This document shows, piece by piece, positions 48,858 through 57,492 of a DNA stretch of 64,000 bases. The stretch spans positions 496,001 to 560,000 of the forward strand of contig JAUIFE010000001.1 of assembly GCA_030429565.1 (NCBI GenBank). Direction: 5' to 3'. Under the pieces are notes generated by a model. The model saw nothing but the letters and a program-made list of their open reading frames with translations, was not told the DNA's origin and made no database searches. Every line of letters starts with the position of its first letter. The first letter of the stretch is position 1. The position numbers were made by a program, and so were the translations under genes. Source of the DNA: Holophagae bacterium (GTDB lineage: Bacteria > Acidobacteriota > Holophagae > Acanthopleuribacterales > Acanthopleuribacteraceae).

Positions 48858-49550
48858 ATGGAACCCATCCGCGTCATCGTTGCCGAAGACGAGTTCTTCA
48901 CCCGCCAAGGCATCGTCAAACTTCTTCAAGATGCTCCTGGCATTGATGTTATCGCTGAGGCGAGCAATGGTGAGCAGGCCGTCGAATTGGTGACAGCGCA
49001 GCGGCCCGATGTACTACTCCTCGATATCCGCATGCCGCCGGGAATCAATGGCATTGAGGTCGTAAAACGATTGCGGGCGGCACAAAATCCGGTTCTGATC
49101 ATCGCGCTGACCAACGAGAATCGTCTCGTCAAAAGCATGGAGGCCGCCGGCGCCAATGGGTTTCTACCCAAAACCAAATACCACATGTTCATTCCCACCG
49201 TCATGTGCGTCGCGCAATCGCGCACCAATCTGTTCATAAACCCCGACGTCACCGAAAAGTACCGACGCTTGGACGAAAAAGTCAAAGCAGCGGGCATCAC
49301 GCCGGCTGAAATGGAAGTCTGGCGGCTGATTGGTTTTAAGAACGAGGAAATCGCGCGCCGGCTCAACAAAACCGCCGGCCGCGTGCGCAACATTGTCGCC
49401 GAACTGTACTTCAAGCTCGATATTCACGACAACGGCGCCATCAGCCAACGCAACCAAGCCATGCAAATGGCCTCGATCCTCGGACTGCTCGAGGGTTTTG
49501 AGAGTTTCACCTACAGTCATGACGAAACCAAGGATAACGGCCCGCTCTAG
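48858..49550 (+). CDS. LuxR/NarL-type response regulator
   Basis: 230 residues after GAGGAG. The receiver domain has the acidic pair in VAEDEFF, the phosphoacceptor Asp56 in LLLDIRMP and the lysine in FLPKTKY. The C-terminal domain (about 150-205) looks like a LuxR-type helix-turn-helix: ITPAEMEVWRLIGFKNEEIARRLNKTAGRVRNIV. It is diverged from the consensus (EIARRL kept, but TAGRVRNIV in place of the usual TVKxHxxxI), so a relaxed or special DNA target is possible. It sits downstream of the sensor kinase and the two secreted paralogs, and the conserved upstream elements are candidate targets. Confidence 0.88.
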   Translation: MEPIRVIVAEDEFFTRQGIVKLLQDAPGIDVIAEASNGEQAVELVTAQRPDVLLLDIRMPPGINGIEVVKRLRAAQNPVLIIALTNENRLVKSMEAAGANGFLPKTKYHMFIPTVMCVAQSRTNLFINPDVTEKYRRLDEKVKAAGITPAEMEVWRLIGFKNEEIARRLNKTAGRVRNIVAELYFKLDIHDNGAISQRNQAMQMASILGLLEGFESFTYSHDETKDNGPL

Positions 49551-49570
49551 GCGCGCTGCCGTCATAAAGA

Positions 49571-49607
49571 AAAAGGCTTGTCCCGCTGTAAACGGGGCAA
49601 GCCTTTT
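49571..49607. terminator. Bidirectional terminator between convergent genes
   Basis: AAAAGGCTTGTCCCG pairs with CGGGGCAAGCCTTTT (one G-T). It lies between the ends of the response regulator and the GH43 gene and can serve both. Confidence 0.88.
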
Positions 49608-49622
49608 GTTATTTGGCGCGGC

Positions 49623-51218
49623 TTAACTCAAGCAGCGATAGTCAAACCAATCGAAATCAGCATGGTTCTTCTGTCCGGACAAGTCCTGACAACACAAGCC
49701 GACGAAGGCGCCGGTAAACGCCGGTTGGTACTTGTTGGCCGCGTCACACACATAGTCGTCCGACAAAATACTGCCGTCCAACTCCGGCCCAATCGGCAGC
49801 CAAGCATGGGTTGAGGAGCCGTAGTAAAACCGCAGCGAGGCGCCGTGAAACACCACTTTGAGGTAAACCGGCATCTCGTGAGGATAGATAATGCCCTCCC
49901 CAAGGGGTTCCGTCACCGTGCGGCGGTCACTGCTAATGATATTGAGAACGCGCCGACCCTGACCATCAACCGTCAGGTACAAATAGTGATAGTGCAGACT
50001 GTTGTAGTAACAGACCAAACCCGCCATTTGTTGGAAATTAGCCGGGTCGAAGACCATCGCGCAGGCCGCCTCGATATGGTGGGCGGTGACCCGTCGCGCA
50101 ATCAGGCTTTGGTGGTGCAGAGAGCTCAACGACTCGCGCCCGAACAAACGCAAGTGACCGGGACGTTGCGTCAGCGATAACCAGTCCTCTTCAACCGGGA
50201 CCCGCAATGAATTCCAAACCGGGTCCAAGTCGAAGCTGTGGAAATCGTCGCGTTCGACCGGAGGCTTCAGAAAGGAACGGGTTTCGTGGGCAACTTCCAC
50301 GTTCACCCGCGGCACCTTGCCGCCACCCGCCAAACGCGGCCAACCATCTTCACCCCAACGCAGTTCTTCCAGTGCCGTCTCACGCCCCAGCGTACAGCGT
50401 CCGCGTGGTTTGATCGGCCGCGAAACCAAGAAAGCTGCGTACCAGACGCCCGCTTCATCCGCCACAAAACTGGCGTGGCCGGTTTTCTGGAGCGGATGAT
50501 CGGGATCGTCGATGGCGGTGATGATTGGGTTTTCAGGGTGAACCTCGTAGGGTCCGGTGATGCGGCGGCTGCGGGCCACCGTCACCGCATGCGCGTATTC
50601 CGTGCCGCCCTCGGCCATCACCAGGTAGTAATAACCGTCGCGTTGATAGAGGTGTGGTCCTTCTGTACAACCCAATTCGGTGCCTTCAAAGATATGATGC
50701 ACCGGCCCAATTAGGCGGTTGTTCTCCAGGTCGAATTCCTGCAGATAAATACCACCGAAGAACTTGCCGCCGCGATGGTCAACTACCATATTGAGCAGCC
50801 ACTTGCGGCCGTCCTCATCGTGAAACAACGAGGGATCGAAACCGCTTGCATTGAGATAAATCGGCTCAGACCAAGGTCCTTTGATCGAACGCGCCGTCAC
50901 CATATAGTTGGGCGTGTCTTTCCAAGGCCCTTGAAACGAACGAACGTTGGTGTAGATCAAATAATAAATGCCGTCCGCGTAAGACAAGCAAGGCGCCCAA
51001 ACGCCGCACGAATCAGGCGTGCCCAGCATATCGAGCTGAGAAACGCGATCGAGAGGACGCGCAATCAGGCGCCAGTTGGCCAGATCACGCGAGTGGTGAA
51101 TTTGCACGCCGGGGAACCATTCGAAGGTAGAGGTCGCAATGTAGTAATCCAAGCCCACGCGGATAATCGACGGGTCGGGCTGGAAACCACGCAGAACGGG
51201 ATTGGCAATAAGGCCCAT
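49623..51218 (-). CDS. GH43 family glycoside hydrolase, probable beta-xylosidase
   Basis: 531 residues from the ATG at 51218, nine bases after AGGAAAA, close to the usual XynB length. The five-bladed catalytic domain (about 1-320) has the base Asp in NPVLRGFQPDPSII, the pKa-modulating Asp in GFDPSLFHDEDG and the acid Glu in GCTEGPHLYQRDG. The C-terminal half (about 340-531) is the beta-sandwich typical of xylosidases of this family (NFQQMAGLVCYYNSLHYHYL). No signal peptide, so it probably acts in the cytoplasm on imported oligosaccharides such as xylobiose or arabinoxylo-oligomers. An aldose epimerase-like gene is divergent to it. Confidence 0.93.
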   Translation of the reverse strand: MGLIANPVLRGFQPDPSIIRVGLDYYIATSTFEWFPGVQIHHSRDLANWRLIARPLDRVSQLDMLGTPDSCGVWAPCLSYADGIYYLIYTNVRSFQGPWKDTPNYMVTARSIKGPWSEPIYLNASGFDPSLFHDEDGRKWLLNMVVDHRGGKFFGGIYLQEFDLENNRLIGPVHHIFEGTELGCTEGPHLYQRDGYYYLVMAEGGTEYAHAVTVARSRRITGPYEVHPENPIITAIDDPDHPLQKTGHASFVADEAGVWYAAFLVSRPIKPRGRCTLGRETALEELRWGEDGWPRLAGGGKVPRVNVEVAHETRSFLKPPVERDDFHSFDLDPVWNSLRVPVEEDWLSLTQRPGHLRLFGRESLSSLHHQSLIARRVTAHHIEAACAMVFDPANFQQMAGLVCYYNSLHYHYLYLTVDGQGRRVLNIISSDRRTVTEPLGEGIIYPHEMPVYLKVVFHGASLRFYYGSSTHAWLPIGPELDGSILSDDYVCDAANKYQPAFTGAFVGLCCQDLSGQKNHADFDWFDYRCLS

Positions 51219-52133
51219 CTTGTTTTTCCTGTGACTGTAATGAAGGAATCTCAAGGGAGATCCGGGAAGTTTTTGGTGCGTCAAACCGAATGAAATGAAT
51301 GAAAGGAAGCGGTTGTGACCCAATACAACCAAAAAGCATCGGTCAAAATCATCGAATCGGTGTTCCCGGCAATAAATGGATAAAGTGATTCGATGAACGG
51401 CAGAACGTCGAACGGCACTGGTCCGCGGCACCCTTCAAAACAGGTCGGCGAAAGAAACGCCCACCGTGCCGGTCACGCACCACAAACACCACTCATGGGG
51501 ACCCAACCCACGAGGGATCATGCGGCAAACCAGGCAGTTCCTAGCAGACCGGTTTCGGGTTTCGCGTACAGGGAAAGGGCAATCGACGTGTCGCCGAATC
51601 TATAGATGAATGGCGAACCGATGGCAAAAGGACGAGTGAAGGACAATTTCGCGCCGCACCGCACAGGCGGCGGCAACGCGTACAGGACAGAATCAGACGT
51701 AATCAATGTACCTTTTCTGAGACAACAGATACATCAGTTGTCATCATTTTTCATCACGCTGGGCTTTTCCCCGCATTCGGCAACTTACCAACCACACCCA
51801 TTTCACCGACTATGCCTTGTCCCGAGCGGGGTTCAGCCAAGCCGCGACGGAAATCATAAGTATTTGGTGAGAAGACCATACTACTGTGGTCAATATCGGC
51901 ACAGAGGCGCCTATCAAGCTCACCGAACAGCGGAAATCCCAAAAACCGCTCGCACCATGACGGCGGCTCAGCGATAATGTTAGCGCAAACATATCTGCTC
52001 TTCTAGACCTTTCCGTCCTGCACCACGCTTTTTCTGTGACACGCATCATTGCTTCTCTTTCTTCGCTTCCGCAACGCCCCGGCAACCGTGCTGTAGTGAG
52101 CCATTGCCCTTCTCCGCCAAATACTGATCGAGG
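51219..52133. other. Long divergent intergenic region
   Basis: About 915 bases between the divergently read GH43 and epimerase genes. Frames up to about 120 codons exist but have no ribosome binding site or similarity. The region should hold both promoters and perhaps a sugar-responsive operator; no palindrome was identified with confidence. Confidence 0.45.
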
Positions 52134-52940
52134 ATGAACCATCTCATGTTGGATACCTTCCAGGCCGGCCCCGCCCGCCTTGTCATTGATCGCGCTACCG
52201 GCGCCCGCATTCACAGCCTCACCCTTTTCGGCTACGAGTTATTGGTCGCGCCCAGCAACGACCCCATCGCCTGGGGCAGTTACCCAATGGCGCCGTGGGC
52301 GGGACGGGTCCGTCGCGGTCTGTTTCATTTCGAGGGCAACGACTACCATCTGCCGGTGAATTTCCCACCTCACGCCATGCACGGCACCACCTATGACCGC
52401 CCCTGGCAACGCGACGACGACGGCTACACCATTGACCTCGGACCCGCTTGGCCCTTTGACGGTTTTGCCCGCCAGCAATTCACCTTGACCGAAAGCCGGC
52501 TCGAGTTGCGCCTTGAAGTCCACAGCCGAGATACCGCCTTTCCCGCCTCGATTGGCTGGCACCCTTGGTTTCGCCGCGAACTGGGAACAGGCGGACCGCT
52601 AGAACTCGATTTTCAAGCGCAAACCATGCTTACCAAGGACGACGATTACATCACGACCCGCAAGAAAACCGCCCCCGGACAAGGCCCTTGGGACGACTGC
52701 TTCACGGGCGTCACGCAACCGGTGACGCTGCGCTGGCCAGGCGCCGTGGTGTTAACCATGCGGGCCGATAGCGACACCTGGGTTGTGTACAACGGGCCGG
52801 CACACGCACTATGCGTTGAACCACAAAGCGCACCGCCCAACGCGCTCAACGACTGGCCCCAAGTGGTCACACCTGAAAGGCCCTTAGCGCTCACCAGCGT
52901 TTGGGCTTGGCGCCGCGATGACCCACCCACAACAGCGTGA
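52134..52940 (+). CDS. Aldose 1-epimerase-like protein
   Basis: 268 residues. The galactose mutarotase fold is indicated by SYPMAPWAGRVRRG, PPHAMHGTTYDRPW (with a catalytic His), ASIGWHPWFRRE (the second His) and CVEPQSAPPNALND with the catalytic Glu. Such enzymes interconvert alpha and beta forms of aldoses. Its position opposite a xylosidase gene suggests work on xylose or related sugars released by it. The start at 52134 or 52146 cannot be settled; GAGG lies before both, slightly too close or slightly too far. Cytoplasmic, with no signal peptide. Confidence 0.88.
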   Translation: MNHLMLDTFQAGPARLVIDRATGARIHSLTLFGYELLVAPSNDPIAWGSYPMAPWAGRVRRGLFHFEGNDYHLPVNFPPHAMHGTTYDRPWQRDDDGYTIDLGPAWPFDGFARQQFTLTESRLELRLEVHSRDTAFPASIGWHPWFRRELGTGGPLELDFQAQTMLTKDDDYITTRKKTAPGQGPWDDCFTGVTQPVTLRWPGAVVLTMRADSDTWVVYNGPAHALCVEPQSAPPNALNDWPQVVTPERPLALTSVWAWRRDDPPTTA

Positions 52941-53213
52941 TCCCACCGATCAACGCCTTCCCTCACTTGGAAAAAATGCAGCTATTTCTCTTTTACTTTC
53001 TTTCGTTTTCACCTTCGATTGCGGTGTCTATGTTGCCGGCCCATGCATGTCGGGCAAGCAGGCCAAGCGCGATTTACCGCCTTCGGGATTGCCAGGTAGA
53101 AACGCCCTTCGCAGCCGGGTCGTTAACCCGGCCGCACCAGCGAAGGCACGCGGTATTAGCTAATCTTTACAGCGACCCTACCGCCACCTCCTGAGAATAG
53201 GACGGCTCAGAGA

Positions 53214-53591
53214 TTAGGTGTCGCCGTTGCCGTCGGGATCATCATTGTTACTGCCAGGTTCCGTAATTTCTTGTCCAGCTTCGCTGCCAGTGTCGCCGCC
53301 GGTCGCGGCCGTCGCAACCAGGCCTCCCGGAACAGCAAAAGTCTGGTTACCTAAATAACGAAAAGCGGAACAAGGACAAGAACAATCAACGGCAACACGG
53401 TCACGGCCACGCCGGCCGGCACGGCCGTCAAGCTGAAAAAGAACCCAGCTCAAAACGACCAAAACGGGTAAAAACTGAACAATTTGATTTTCAGCTAAAA
53501 AGTGTGTCAGTGGCAAACCAAGCGTCAAAGCCATACTACCTGTAAAGCCACATGGAAAACTTTTTTGATTCGAATTCAAAGAAACACTCAT
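53214..53591 (-). CDS. Possible small membrane-associated protein
   Basis: 125 codons from an ATG at 53591 preceded by AGGGGA at a good distance. The product has a hydrophobic stretch (about 19-52), a Cys-rich motif (VDCSCPCSAF) and a Gly/Asp/Asn-rich end (GSNNDDPDGNGDT). It resembles no family I know. The AT-rich sequence upstream (53592-53950) could be a promoter. It may equally be a chance frame; the short hydrophobic and acidic parts are the only protein-like signs. Confidence 0.35.
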   Translation of the reverse strand: MSVSLNSNQKSFPCGFTGSMALTLGLPLTHFLAENQIVQFLPVLVVLSWVLFQLDGRAGRRGRDRVAVDCSCPCSAFRYLGNQTFAVPGGLVATAATGGDTGSEAGQEITEPGSNNDDPDGNGDT

Positions 53592-54077
53592 ATCGATCCC
53601 CTAGTATTTTAATATCCAGCTAACTTCGTTAACCGGCTCACTGGGTATGGCGACCGGGTGTTCTTTTCATCCCACTTTTTTTGATTGAAAATCATTTTCT
53701 CAACGCGTAGCACAGCACCACCGAACCTAGTTATCCTCCAGTTATTGCGCAGCCACGTTTCATTCAAAAGCTGCCGACATTTGCTCTAACCGGCGATCTC
53801 ACGCGCCAACAACACTTCATTAGCAGCGACACCCCTACCCGCGACAGCAAATTCCTCGATTTCTTAAAAAAACATCCCACCGGAGAAGCGCAACACCTAA
53901 CCTAGTTCGAAAAAAGCCCCTACAAATACGATTTTTTAATCGTTTTTTCAATTCGTTGCACCAACATTATTAGGACCTCGCATTGATTCAAATAAGAGTG
54001 CTAAGATGACTCTCATTTTCATACATCACCCGCGTGTCCCATCTTGCGAATTCCTTCGCAATCGGAGGTACTGAAAT
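53592..54077. other. AT-rich intergenic region before the sigma factor gene
   Basis: About 485 bases with A/T tracts (53660-53700, 53920-53990) and no supported gene. The promoter of the sigma factor-kinase operon should be near its right end. Confidence 0.45.
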
Positions 54078-54641
54078 ATGACACAATCAACGCTGACCGA
54101 ACAGCTACGTGCCTGGCATGACGGTGACACACAAGCGTTCCAAACCATTATTGAAACGCAGTACTACCAACTCAAGAATTTGGGCAGGCATTTACTCGCC
54201 AAGGACCGACTCGGCCGCCAAATTCAACCAACTGAGTTAATCAACCTTGCTTTTTCCTCACTGTGCCAAAAGCAATCGATTAGCTGGGCCGACCGACGTC
54301 ATTTCTTTGGTGTGGCGGTGCGAACGATGCGCCGCTGTCTGATTCAAGAGGCACGCCGACTTGGTGCCGCCAAGCGCGGTGCAGCCTGGGCCCACGTCAG
54401 TCTTGAGGACAATACGACGCCGCACCACGCCTGTTCGGCGGAAACCCTGCTATTGGTTGATGAGGCACTAAAAAACTTAGCCAACCTCGATCCCATGGTG
54501 GCACAAGTGGTCGAACTTCGCTTTTTTGGCGGTTTCAGCGTCGCCCAGGCGGCTGAAATTTTGGACGTTTCCGAACCCACCATCAACCGCAAATGGCGTT
54601 TTGCCAAAGCGTGGCTTTCCAATGCTTTGACCCATGGCTGA
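54078..54641 (+). CDS. ECF-type RNA polymerase sigma factor (kinase-associated)
   Basis: 187 residues, after GGAGG. Region 2 is in LRAWHDGDTQAFQTIIETQYYQL and LINLAFSSLCQ; region 4 is in LANLDPMVAQVVELRFFGGFSVAQAAEILDVSEPTINRKW, the recognition helix being the TINRKWRFAKAWL part. The length and LEARRLGAAKRG-like middle fit the ECF group common in Acidobacteria and Planctomycetes that pairs with Ser/Thr kinases. Its stop is five bases before the start of a kinase gene, so the two are coupled. Phosphorylation by the kinase may control it. Confidence 0.9.
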   Translation: MTQSTLTEQLRAWHDGDTQAFQTIIETQYYQLKNLGRHLLAKDRLGRQIQPTELINLAFSSLCQKQSISWADRRHFFGVAVRTMRRCLIQEARRLGAAKRGAAWAHVSLEDNTTPHHACSAETLLLVDEALKNLANLDPMVAQVVELRFFGGFSVAQAAEILDVSEPTINRKWRFAKAWLSNALTHG

Positions 54642-54646
54642 AGATC

Positions 54647-57448
54647 ATGGAACAACCAGAAGCAATCCAATTACAGCAATGGTTTGACCAACTGGTCGAC
54701 TTACCACCTCACGAGCAAGCGACTTTTCTCGAACAATGTCGCCGCCAGGATCCCCAACTAACCGACAAGTTAAAGGCGCTGCACTACCACGACCGGCATC
54801 CACACGCCGAACTAGGCCAACCCGCCGTCGCCGCATTTGTCCCCGAGGCCGCACTGGCTCATACCATTGACGGTCCGTCCGACTTTCTCCGGGAAGTCGC
54901 CGGGCTCAAACCCAAACCACCATCCCATATAGGTGAATTTCGCATTGTTAGAACCCTCGGCCAAGGTGGCATGGGAACCGTTTACCTCGCCGAACAACGT
55001 CAACCCCAACGCAAGGTCGCCATCAAGGTGATCCATTTCCAAATTGCCGCCCAAGCGGAAAGCAAGCGTTTGGTGGGCGAAGCCAACGTGCTGGCCACAC
55101 TCGAGCATCCTGGCATTTGTGCTATTTACCAAGTAGGCTTCGATGCTGATCATCACCCGTGGCTGGTGATGGAACTGATCGACGGCGTGCGTATCGACAC
55201 CTACTGCGATCAGAAAAAATTGACGGTGAACCAGCGTATCGCTCTCTTTCTACAAGCTTGCGATGCACTCACCTACGCACATCAAAAGCAAATTATTCAT
55301 CGCGACCTCAAACCAGACCACTTGCTGGTCACCAACCACGAAAAGGCTCTGGTGAAGGTCATCGACTTTGGCTTAGCGCTCACGACAGAGATCGACCAAA
55401 AAGCGACACGCGAGCAGCATTTTGTCGGTACGCGCGGTTACGCGGCCCCGGAACAAGAAGCCCCCGAGGGTCGCCACCTCGATACCCGCTGCGACATCTA
55501 TGCGCTCGGCGCTGTTTTGTGGCAGCTCCTCACCGGGCTGCAATACAGGGCGCCGGCAACCAAAACAAGCAACAAAACCGGGCCAACCACAACACTGCCG
55601 AGAACGCCTCGACCGGCCTCACTGTGTTTGCTGGAGTCCGGCGCTCACTTCAGCGAGGCGGCCGCCAAACGCCGTTGCACGGGGCCAAAACTTGCCAACC
55701 TCCTCTTTGATGACTTGGATTGGATCCTCACTAAAGCGCTTGCCCATCTGCCGGCGGATCGTTACGACACTGTGTCAGAGCTCAAATCCGACTTGCAACG
55801 GTTCCTGAACGGCCAACCGGTGAGCGCGCGGCCCGATACACGCAGCTACCAGGCTCTCAAATGGATAGGTCGCCACACCAAAGCCGTCGTCGGCGGCGCG
55901 GTCATCAGCCTGGCGTTGATCGGATCGGTTGGAACCGCCCTTCATCAGGGTTATGAAGCAGCCGAGGCCAACCAAAACCTGCAGCTTCAACTCGCGAAAC
56001 AAGAAAAACACAATACGTTTTTGGAACAACTTCTCACCGCCGCTCACCCCAACAACAAGGGCCCCGATCTCAAATTCGCGGATCTCTTGGTTGAATCCGA
56101 ATCTCAAATAGCGGTTCAGTTTCGCCAACATCCCGACCAAGAGATTCGTGCACGATTCACCTACGCCGCCGCCATGTTTGGTATGAACATGTACAAACGC
56201 GCACTGATCCAAATTGACCGAGCTTTAATTCTTAAAGAGAACCACGGCAAACCACACGACCTGGAAACCCAGCGACTGATGATGCTCAAAGCCAAAACCC
56301 TCCACCGCCTCAAACAGCACGATCGAGCCGGCCAACTATTCGAGGACATCCTGCTTTGGTTTTCCCAAAACAAACAGTCCTCAGACGAAACACGCCGTTA
56401 CCAATGCGAAACGATGGGCGATTACGCTTATTTGCTTTACCGCCGACGCAACTACTTGAAGGCTGAAACCTACTACAACCTCGCGCTGGCGGGCCAGCTT
56501 GAAGTCTTGGGCGAAAGCCACACAGACACCGCACAGAATCTCAACGGCCTTGGCATCACCCTGGCGAAACAAGCGCGCTTTAGTGAATCGGAAAACCTGC
56601 TGCGCCGCGCCGTTTTCATCCAAAACAAATTGCTGCCGATGCACCATCCACAACGCTTGGCGAGTTTGGTGAACCTAGCAAACTGTTTGTTGGACCAAGA
56701 AACCACGGCCAAAGCACGCGAGGCGGCCCAACTGCTCAACCAGGTCTGGCCTATTCGACGGCAACAGCTTGGATTCGACCATCCTTCCACACTAAACAGC
56801 CTCAACACCCTGCTGCGTGCCACTTTGGTAAGCGGCGAATTCGAGAATGCCGCCGAGCAAGGCGCTCTCTTGCACCCGATTGCCTGTCGCCCCACACGAC
56901 GCACCTCAGCCTTGTGTTTGGAAATTACCGGCAATTACGCCATTGCCTTAGCGGAACTGGGTGCCGCCGACAGCGGCCGGCTTCTGCTCGAGCAGATTCA
57001 AGATGCGGTGCAAGAAGACGATCCGCGTCACGCGGTATTCCACGCGCGTTTGCTCAACAACCTCGGTGATTTCCTGCTCCACTCGGGTCAAGCGCACGAG
57101 GCCGTCGCGGTGCTGCGCGAAGCGGTAATTCGTAAAGAACAGTTGCACGGATGGAACGCGATCACAACCTGGACCTCACGCTGCAATCTCGGTTTGGCGT
57201 TGGTCCGTTCGGGCCGTGTACAACAAGGTTTGTGCATGCTCGACGAGCTGGTCACCTTCGCCAAGACCCACTTGGGCGAAGAACACCTCACCAAAAGCTT
57301 GTATCAGACTTATTGGTTGGAAGCGCTTTTCATCAGTGGCGCCGTGGATGAAGCCAAAACCGGTCTCGCTGCTTTGCAGCGACTTAAATATCAGCATCCC
57401 ACCCTCGCCAAACGATTGCAAACCCTAGCCGAAATGACTAACCCGTGA
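54647..57448 (+). CDS. Membrane Ser/Thr protein kinase with TPR repeats
   Basis: 933 residues from the ATG at 54647. The kinase domain (about 95-395) has a glycine loop LGQGGMGTVYLAE, VAIKV with the ATP lysine, Asp220 in HRDLKPDH and VIDFGLA. At the position of the conserved Mg-binding Asn there is a His (225), an odd change that may weaken catalysis. GTRGYAAPEQ and DIYALGAVLWQLLTG are normal. One membrane helix (about 412-432) is followed by a long TPR-rich part (about 470-930) outside the cytoplasm (ALIQIDRALIL, YYNLALAGQLEVLGESHTDTAQNLNGLGITLAKQ). Probably a sensor that acts on the sigma factor encoded just before it. Confidence 0.9.
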   Translation: MEQPEAIQLQQWFDQLVDLPPHEQATFLEQCRRQDPQLTDKLKALHYHDRHPHAELGQPAVAAFVPEAALAHTIDGPSDFLREVAGLKPKPPSHIGEFRIVRTLGQGGMGTVYLAEQRQPQRKVAIKVIHFQIAAQAESKRLVGEANVLATLEHPGICAIYQVGFDADHHPWLVMELIDGVRIDTYCDQKKLTVNQRIALFLQACDALTYAHQKQIIHRDLKPDHLLVTNHEKALVKVIDFGLALTTEIDQKATREQHFVGTRGYAAPEQEAPEGRHLDTRCDIYALGAVLWQLLTGLQYRAPATKTSNKTGPTTTLPRTPRPASLCLLESGAHFSEAAAKRRCTGPKLANLLFDDLDWILTKALAHLPADRYDTVSELKSDLQRFLNGQPVSARPDTRSYQALKWIGRHTKAVVGGAVISLALIGSVGTALHQGYEAAEANQNLQLQLAKQEKHNTFLEQLLTAAHPNNKGPDLKFADLLVESESQIAVQFRQHPDQEIRARFTYAAAMFGMNMYKRALIQIDRALILKENHGKPHDLETQRLMMLKAKTLHRLKQHDRAGQLFEDILLWFSQNKQSSDETRRYQCETMGDYAYLLYRRRNYLKAETYYNLALAGQLEVLGESHTDTAQNLNGLGITLAKQARFSESENLLRRAVFIQNKLLPMHHPQRLASLVNLANCLLDQETTAKAREAAQLLNQVWPIRRQQLGFDHPSTLNSLNTLLRATLVSGEFENAAEQGALLHPIACRPTRRTSALCLEITGNYAIALAELGAADSGRLLLEQIQDAVQEDDPRHAVFHARLLNNLGDFLLHSGQAHEAVAVLREAVIRKEQLHGWNAITTWTSRCNLGLALVRSGRVQQGLCMLDELVTFAKTHLGEEHLTKSLYQTYWLEALFISGAVDEAKTGLAALQRLKYQHPTLAKRLQTLAEMTNP

Positions 57449-57492
57449 AGCCAAGGCCGGGAGGCATGGACCTACCGGCCGCCAACCCCGAG

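Noticed and set aside
51606..52214. Frames of about 120-135 codons in the gap between the GH43 and epimerase genes
   Set aside because: They overlap each other on opposite strands, lack ribosome binding sites and look like no protein family; one runs into the epimerase gene antisense.
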